From: Hymenobacter sp. YC55
Lineage (GTDB): Bacteria > Bacteroidota > Bacteroidia > Cytophagales > Hymenobacteraceae
Direction of reading: 5' to 3'
DNA: 64,000 nt
Assembly: GCF_029433095.1 (NCBI RefSeq)
Contig: NZ_JARNTX010000001.1
Coordinates: 1 to 64,000, forward strand
Shown: piece by piece, positions 59,521 through 64,000 of the stretch
How the letters are laid out: each line of letters starts with the position of its first letter
How positions within the stretch are numbered: the stretch's first letter is position 1
The notes under the pieces: model-generated
The model's input: the letters and a program-made list of their open reading frames with translations, nothing else
What the model was told of the DNA's origin: nothing
Database searches by the model: none
Position numbers and translations under genes: made by a program

Positions 59521-61716
59521 ATGGCCTTCTTCTCCTTGCTTCGCGCGCGGCGTTTGCTGCGTAGCCTGGCCCTGCTGTGCCTACCCGTTGCCGTGGCTAC
59601 TGCTCAAACGTCAACAACCCTGCGCGGCACTGTAGCCGACCAAGTCACCGGTGAGCAACTATTAGGGGCCACCGTGCGCTTAGCCGGCCAACCCAGCGGC
59701 GCCACAGCTACCGACCTAGATGGCGCATTTGCGCTGCCTTTTGTGGGCGGGACCCCCGATACGCTAGTGGTCAGTTACGTGGGCTACCGGCCGTTTCGGC
59801 TGGTGCTGCAAGCGGCACCCACAACTCCCGTAGCTGTGCGGCTGGTGCCAACTGGCAGCCTCACGCTGGCGCAGGTGGAAGTGACGGCCAAGCGTCCTAT
59901 AGCCGAAGAGTTTATTGTGCGGGAGTTGGACTTCCTGTCCATTGTAACCAATCCGGCTGCGGCGGCCGACCCACTGCTAGCCGTGCGCACCCTGCCCGCC
60001 GCTACCACGCTAGACGAATCGGCCAGCATCAGTTTGCGCGGCTCCGACCCAAGTCAGACCGGTATTTACCTCAACAACGTGCCCATCTACGACGCTGTGA
60101 AGTTTGCGCAGCTCACGGGTATCGGCACCTTCGGCATTTTCAGTGTTGATCTAATAAAGTCCGTCTTGGTGTTTCCAAGCAATCCGCCGCTGGAATTTGG
60201 CAATGCAGGGGCCGGCTTGATTAGCTTGAGCACCGACGAGCGGCCGCGCGACAAATTCGTGCAGGCTTCGTTGGGGCTGGCAAATTCAGGCGTGCTGGCG
60301 GGGCGGCCGGTGGGGCAGCGGGGCATGCTGAAGGCATACGTGAATGCGCAGGCCGGACAGTTGCTGCGGGCTGTGAATCCAAGTTCATTTCGACAGCTGC
60401 CACAGTTTGGGCTAGTGGATGGCGGGGTGCACTACGCTACTAAAATAGGCGAATACGGCACGCTCAAGGCATTTGGCTACGGACTGAGCGAGCGGTACGC
60501 CTACCGCCCCGTCACCGGTGGCCCCGAAACTTACCACTACCGCAACCTGCGTGGCTTCTATACCCTGAGCTACGAGCAAGCGTGGGCCCATTCCGACCTG
60601 GCCGTAAGCCACGGCCTTAGCAACCGCCGCGCCCACGACGCGTTGGGCAACTACCGCACCACCCGCCGCTCCTCCGACTACTACGCCGCCATCCACTACC
60701 GCCGCTACTGGACTGCCACCCTGAGCACCCGCGCTGGCCTCAGCTACGACGAGCGGCGTCTGCATCTAGCCGGGCAGTTCCCGGTGCGCCGCGACGAGCT
60801 AAGTGCTACTGCACCCACCTACGCTGCTGCTTTCGGGCAGGGCCGTACGCTTTGGGAAGCATATCAATACACCAAGCTCACCCGCGGGGCGTGGGTGCTC
60901 GGGGCGGGGCTACGCCTCAACGCCCTGCCGCGGCCAGCGCAGGTTGGCTACGGCAGCGCCCAGCTCAACGTGCGCCGCAACTTGAACGCCCACCGTTTCC
61001 TCAACCTCTCAGGCGGACAGTACACGTCCTTCACCTCGCCCGATCCAGTCTACTACGGCTTTCTGCGCACCCGCATCCGGCAAGTAGCCCTCGACTATTC
61101 CGCCGTTAGCTCGTCTGCTGATGGGGCTACGCTCACGGCGGCCGTTTATGCTAAGCAGGAACGCTCGGTGCTGAGCACCAACCTAGTGGGAGCTGAAATA
61201 TTTGGGCAGCGCACCTTCCTCAACCGCCTACGCGCCGACTTGGCTGCCGCCACCGTGCACGCCACGCCCACTCGCTACGATGCCACCAATCCCGATGCCC
61301 GCGCCCTAGCCTTAACTCAACGTCGCTACGACGTGCGGTTTCAACTGAAAAGCACGCTCAAGTTCGTAAGCAAATGGGGCGAGCTAGGTGCCTTTGCGCA
61401 ATACCGCGCCGGGGCTCCGTTTACGCCCGTTCTCGGTGCCGCCCCTGACCCAACCAACGGCGGCGTCCTGCCGCAATATCCAGCGGAAGTAAATGCCTCC
61501 TACCTGCCCAATTACTTTCGCACCGACCTCACGGCCAGCAAATTCATTCGGCGCCAAACCAACGGCAATACGCTGGTGCTCTACGCCGTATGCAGCAACA
61601 TTTTCAACACCCGCAATGTGAGTGGCTACGCCTATACCCCCGGTTACACCCAATCCGTCCCCGAATATTTCCAGCGTCGCCTGCTGTATTTCGGGGTCGT
61701 GAAAACCTGGCAATAA
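59521..61716 (+). CDS. TonB-dependent receptor
   Basis: A 731-residue outer-membrane receptor. After the signal peptide (about 1-28) is a carboxypeptidase regulatory-like domain (about 30-115: LRGTVADQVTGEQLLGATVRL, LDGAFALPF, VVSYVGYRPF), then a plug domain (about 130-235, SISLRGSDPSQTGIYLNNVPIYD) and a 22-strand-type barrel ending RRLLYFGVVKTWQ. It imports an unknown ligand using TonB. No SusD partner is next to it, so a glycan role is less likely than for a SusC-type receptor. Confidence 0.88.
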   Translation: MAFFSLLRARRLLRSLALLCLPVAVATAQTSTTLRGTVADQVTGEQLLGATVRLAGQPSGATATDLDGAFALPFVGGTPDTLVVSYVGYRPFRLVLQAAPTTPVAVRLVPTGSLTLAQVEVTAKRPIAEEFIVRELDFLSIVTNPAAAADPLLAVRTLPAATTLDESASISLRGSDPSQTGIYLNNVPIYDAVKFAQLTGIGTFGIFSVDLIKSVLVFPSNPPLEFGNAGAGLISLSTDERPRDKFVQASLGLANSGVLAGRPVGQRGMLKAYVNAQAGQLLRAVNPSSFRQLPQFGLVDGGVHYATKIGEYGTLKAFGYGLSERYAYRPVTGGPETYHYRNLRGFYTLSYEQAWAHSDLAVSHGLSNRRAHDALGNYRTTRRSSDYYAAIHYRRYWTATLSTRAGLSYDERRLHLAGQFPVRRDELSATAPTYAAAFGQGRTLWEAYQYTKLTRGAWVLGAGLRLNALPRPAQVGYGSAQLNVRRNLNAHRFLNLSGGQYTSFTSPDPVYYGFLRTRIRQVALDYSAVSSSADGATLTAAVYAKQERSVLSTNLVGAEIFGQRTFLNRLRADLAAATVHATPTRYDATNPDARALALTQRRYDVRFQLKSTLKFVSKWGELGAFAQYRAGAPFTPVLGAAPDPTNGGVLPQYPAEVNASYLPNYFRTDLTASKFIRRQTNGNTLVLYAVCSNIFNTRNVSGYAYTPGYTQSVPEYFQRRLLYFGVVKTWQ

Positions 61717-61814
61717 CTCTTTATACAATGTTCTTAATCAGTCGGTAACTGCTAAAATAGCTGTGCTTGCCGTCCTATAAATAGTGTTTGCACTAAGATT
61801 AACTCTTGTCTTCA

Positions 61815-62633
61815 ATGTCCACAACGATTTCTCCCTCTGTTTCCAACCCATACAACCGGCTGGTGCTGAACGCTACTTGCGTTTACATAACGGCGTTTCT
61901 GCTGTCGGAACTGCTGCACGAGCTGGCTCATGCGCTGATGGCGGTGGTCCTCGGCGGGCAGCCGGTGCTCTACAACACCTCCGTGCGCAACCTCGACTCC
62001 CTAGCCGATTCCAAGCAGGTGCTTGTGGCGCTGGCGGGGCCGGTGTTCAGCTTGGTGCAGGGTGTGGTGGTATTGGCCTTTTTGCGTAGAAGCCGGGCTA
62101 CCGGACCAATGGCTTTGTTTGCCCTGTTTTTCGGCGCCTTCGGAGTTATCAATTTCTTAGGCTACCTCATGATTACGCCCTTCGTGCCTTATGGCGATTT
62201 TGGGCAGGTAGCTGCCAGCTGGCAGCTGCCGCAACTCTTGCTGCTTGGAGTAGCAGTGGCGGCGGGTATCATCCTTACCATCAGTGTCCGGCGCATGGCT
62301 CCTTTGTTTATGCGCTTTGTTCCAACTGAGGTAGCCACTCCTGCCACGCGTGTGGCCAAGGGCCGAATGGTGCGGGCTCTCATCGCATGGCCTTGGCTGA
62401 TTGGTTCGGTGGTGATTACACTGTTGTCGTGGCCCCTCCCCACTTTTGCGAGTTTTCTGGTGGCACCTATGGGCAGCATGGTGCTAGGAACCGCTTGGGG
62501 AGCCGCCATGCGCCAGCCAGAACTACCCGGCTCGGTCGCCCCCGCAATATTCCGGTGGTCGTGGGGTGCGGTGGTTGTATTGGTCCTGACGGCGGTGCTA
62601 TTTCGGAGCCTGCAAAACGGGGTTAGCTTGTAA
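61815..62633 (+). CDS. Membrane protein with an HExxH motif (M50-like)
   Basis: A 272-residue protein with about six helices. The first helix carries HELAH (in LLSELLHELAHALMAVVLGG), the zinc-binding motif of site-2-protease-like M50 proteins; a possible second ligand region is PFVPYGDFGQV, where the Asp lies in a loop after the third helix pair, and YMITPF-like residues precede it. The typical NPDG motif is not seen, so proteolytic activity is not certain. It follows the TonB-dependent receptor by about 100 bases. The ATG at 61815 is preferred over a TTG nine bases upstream. Confidence 0.75.
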   Translation: MSTTISPSVSNPYNRLVLNATCVYITAFLLSELLHELAHALMAVVLGGQPVLYNTSVRNLDSLADSKQVLVALAGPVFSLVQGVVVLAFLRRSRATGPMALFALFFGAFGVINFLGYLMITPFVPYGDFGQVAASWQLPQLLLLGVAVAAGIILTISVRRMAPLFMRFVPTEVATPATRVAKGRMVRALIAWPWLIGSVVITLLSWPLPTFASFLVAPMGSMVLGTAWGAAMRQPELPGSVAPAIFRWSWGAVVVLVLTAVLFRSLQNGVSL

Positions 62634-62653
62634 AATGTAAGCTCCTATGTACG

Positions 62654-62688
62654 CAAAAAGCCTCTCCTGCACCAGGAGAGGCTTTTTG
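62654..62688. terminator. Bidirectional terminator
   Basis: CAAAAAGCCTCTCCTG (62654-62669) and CAGGAGAGGCTTTTTG (62673-62688) pair perfectly. It lies between two convergent genes and serves both. Confidence 0.88.
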
Positions 62689-62713
62689 TTGCGTAGTTGA
62701 CTCGCCGTATGTG

Positions 62714-63829
62714 CTACTTCGCCGCAGCTTCGGTTTCGGCCAGAGCTGGATAGTCGGTGTAGCCTTTGTGGAAACCTTCGGGCGCGGGGGCGTAGAAGGT
62801 GTTGGGGTCGTACGGAGCCAGTTCGGCACCCTGCTCCAGGCGGGCGACCAGGTCGGGATTAGAGATAAGGGGGCGGCCAACGGCTACCAAATCACCGCGG
62901 CCACTTTCAAGGGCAGCTTCCATTTCCTCTACCTTATCGTAGCCACCAGCCAGAATAAGCGTGTTGGTAAACTTCTCGCGTACGGTCGCTACCGTTTCGG
63001 CGGGCACGGCGGGGGCACCCATGCTGGAGTGATCCACCAAGTGCAGATACACCAGATTCAGCTTTTGCAGCTCCTCGGCTAGGTAGGCGTACGTTTCGTC
63101 GATTTCGGGATAGTGCGCCATGTCGCTGGCCGTACCCCACGGCGACAGCCGGATGCCGGTGCGCTCGGCCCCAATGGCAGCGGCTACCGCCTCGGCCGTC
63201 TCCAGCACGAAACGAGCACGGTTTTCAACGCTGCCGCCGTATTCGTCGGTGCGCTGGTTACTATTGGGGTTCAGAAACTGCTCCAGTAAGTAGCCGTTGG
63301 CGCCGTGCAATTCCACCCCGTCGAAACCAGCTTCCACAGCCAGCTTGGCCCCGTGCACAAACTCCTGGATAGTGGCACGTACTTCCTCGGTCGTAAGGGC
63401 GCGAGGCGTAGGGTGGTCCTGCATCTGCTGCTGGTCGGTCCACATCTGGCCCGCGGCGGCCACGGCCGATGGGCCAACAGCCTCAGCACCTTCCGGCAGG
63501 TTCAGGGCGTGGCCAATCCGGCCCGAGTGCATAATCTGCACGAAAATGCGGCCGCCTTTGGCGTGTACAGCATCGGTTGTCAGCTTCCAGCCCGCTACAT
63601 GCTCGGCGTTAAACAAACCAGGCATCCGGGCATAACCCAACCCGTTTGGCGAAGGCGAGGTGCCTTCGGTGATGATGAGGCCTATGGACGCACGTTGGGC
63701 ATAATACTCGGCCATCAGCGCGTTGGGCACGTTGCCGAGGGCACGGCAGCGCGTCATCGGGGCCATGGCCAAGTGGTTTTGAAGCGTAAGGGTGCCTAGC
63801 TGTGCAGGTGAAAAAATCGTAGAGGCCAT
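62714..63829 (-). CDS. Old Yellow Enzyme family alkene reductase
   Basis: A 371-residue FMN-dependent TIM-barrel ene-reductase. Conserved parts are MAPMTRCRAL, the substrate-site HGANGYLLEQFLNPNSNQR with the His and Asn of the family, TDEYGGSVENRARF, and the phosphate-binding VAVGRPLISNPDL. The NemA/XenB-type enzymes reduce activated C=C bonds, nitro groups and quinones with NADPH. The ATG at 63829 gives the normal length. Confidence 0.92.
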   Translation of the reverse strand: MASTIFSPAQLGTLTLQNHLAMAPMTRCRALGNVPNALMAEYYAQRASIGLIITEGTSPSPNGLGYARMPGLFNAEHVAGWKLTTDAVHAKGGRIFVQIMHSGRIGHALNLPEGAEAVGPSAVAAAGQMWTDQQQMQDHPTPRALTTEEVRATIQEFVHGAKLAVEAGFDGVELHGANGYLLEQFLNPNSNQRTDEYGGSVENRARFVLETAEAVAAAIGAERTGIRLSPWGTASDMAHYPEIDETYAYLAEELQKLNLVYLHLVDHSSMGAPAVPAETVATVREKFTNTLILAGGYDKVEEMEAALESGRGDLVAVGRPLISNPDLVARLEQGAELAPYDPNTFYAPAPEGFHKGYTDYPALAETEAAAK

Positions 63830-63913
63830 AAGAAAAGTTGCTGTTAAAAGGGGATCAACGGGCTTATAAAGAATTAACCGATTGAAATGTTTAGATGGGT
63901 AGCAACAAAATTT

Positions 63914-64000
63914 TTACCCCAGATTACCTAAGAAGGAGGCCAACTCGCCCATGGCTTCGCGGTTGAGCATCAAGCTTAGGCAACGGCCACATCTGCGAGT
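63914..64000 (-). CDS. 3' end of a gene cut by the window edge
   Basis: The last 28 codons of a minus-strand frame that is open to the window edge, ending in TAA at 63914-63916. The residues include RRCGRCLSLMLNREAMGELASF. The length is too short to name a family; the LNREAMGELASF pattern recalls the last helix of small winged-helix regulators. It could be a regulator located beside the Old Yellow Enzyme gene. Confidence 0.45.
   Translation of the reverse strand, partial: TRRCGRCLSLMLNREAMGELASFLGNLG

Noticed and set aside
63838..63906. Riboswitch-like leader before the Old Yellow Enzyme gene
   Set aside because: Only GTTGCT and AGCAAC ends pair; no conserved riboswitch core is visible.
1..64000. 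tRNA genes, insertion sequences and prophage
   Set aside because: No tRNA T-loop and acceptor pattern, transposase, or integrase was recognised on either strand.

Overview
The window looks like chromosomal sequence from a Hymenobacter-type member of the Bacteroidota (Cytophagales). The evidence is three type IX secretion (T9SS) components (PorU, PorV, PorZ), a secreted protein with a T9SS C-terminal sorting domain, promoter elements resembling the Bacteroidota TTG-N19-TAnnTTTG consensus, weak Shine-Dalgarno sites and several TTG/GTG starts. The genus is an inference from gene content and repeat style. No insertion sequence, phage gene, CRISPR array or tRNA was seen. Apart from intergenic palindromes, this is ordinary, densely packed chromosome.

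Layout. (1) 1-242: the 3' end of an rRNA operon (5S rRNA and terminator). (2) 283-6758, minus strand: porU-porV followed by an M16-fold protein without the zinc site. (3) 6896-13063: phosphatidylserine synthase, a metallo-hydrolase, an FAD oxidoreductase and a large propeller-plus-barrel outer-membrane protein. (4) 13287-19277: cytochrome c maturation cluster ccmB-ccmC-ccmD-like-ccmE-unknown secreted protein-ccmF. CcmE has a CxxxY motif in place of the usual HxxxY. (5) 19348-26614: T9SS cargo protein, DUF2520 protein, [2Fe-2S] ferredoxin, IscX-like protein, KdsC-like phosphatase, cold-shock protein, UbiA-family prenyltransferase and an outer-membrane barrel protein.

(6) 26735-31989: a possible small RNA, then an accessory-looking gene set of GT2 glycosyltransferase, NodS-like methyltransferase, PIG-L deacetylase and acyl-CoA dehydrogenase-like flavoprotein, with an aldo/keto reductase lying between them. 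This is the best candidate for an under-described pathway: the enzymes could build and modify an amino-sugar or glycolipid in a way that recalls Nod-factor chemistry. (7) 32193-40298: purH, then the rod-shape and elongation locus mreB-mreC-mreD-mrdA(PBP2)-rodA. (8) 40348-45464: two convergent polytopic membrane proteins, a conserved unknown protein, a second ferredoxin and thymidine kinase. (9) 45536-52570: porZ-recO, three FKBP-type prolyl isomerase genes in a row, and a DHH/NrnA phosphoesterase. (10) 53186-64000: ndk, an AAA ATPase, a nucleoside-type transporter, two tandem paralogous membrane proteins with a winged-helix regulator, a TPR protein, a TonB-dependent receptor, a membrane protein with an HExxH motif, an Old Yellow Enzyme, and the 3' end of one more gene.

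Two families of long palindromic intergenic repeats that begin with GTCATxCxGA and end with its complement occur at 28870-28960, 36789-36906 and 52863-52939, with a short derivative at 43060-43098. Factor-independent terminators separate most transcription units.
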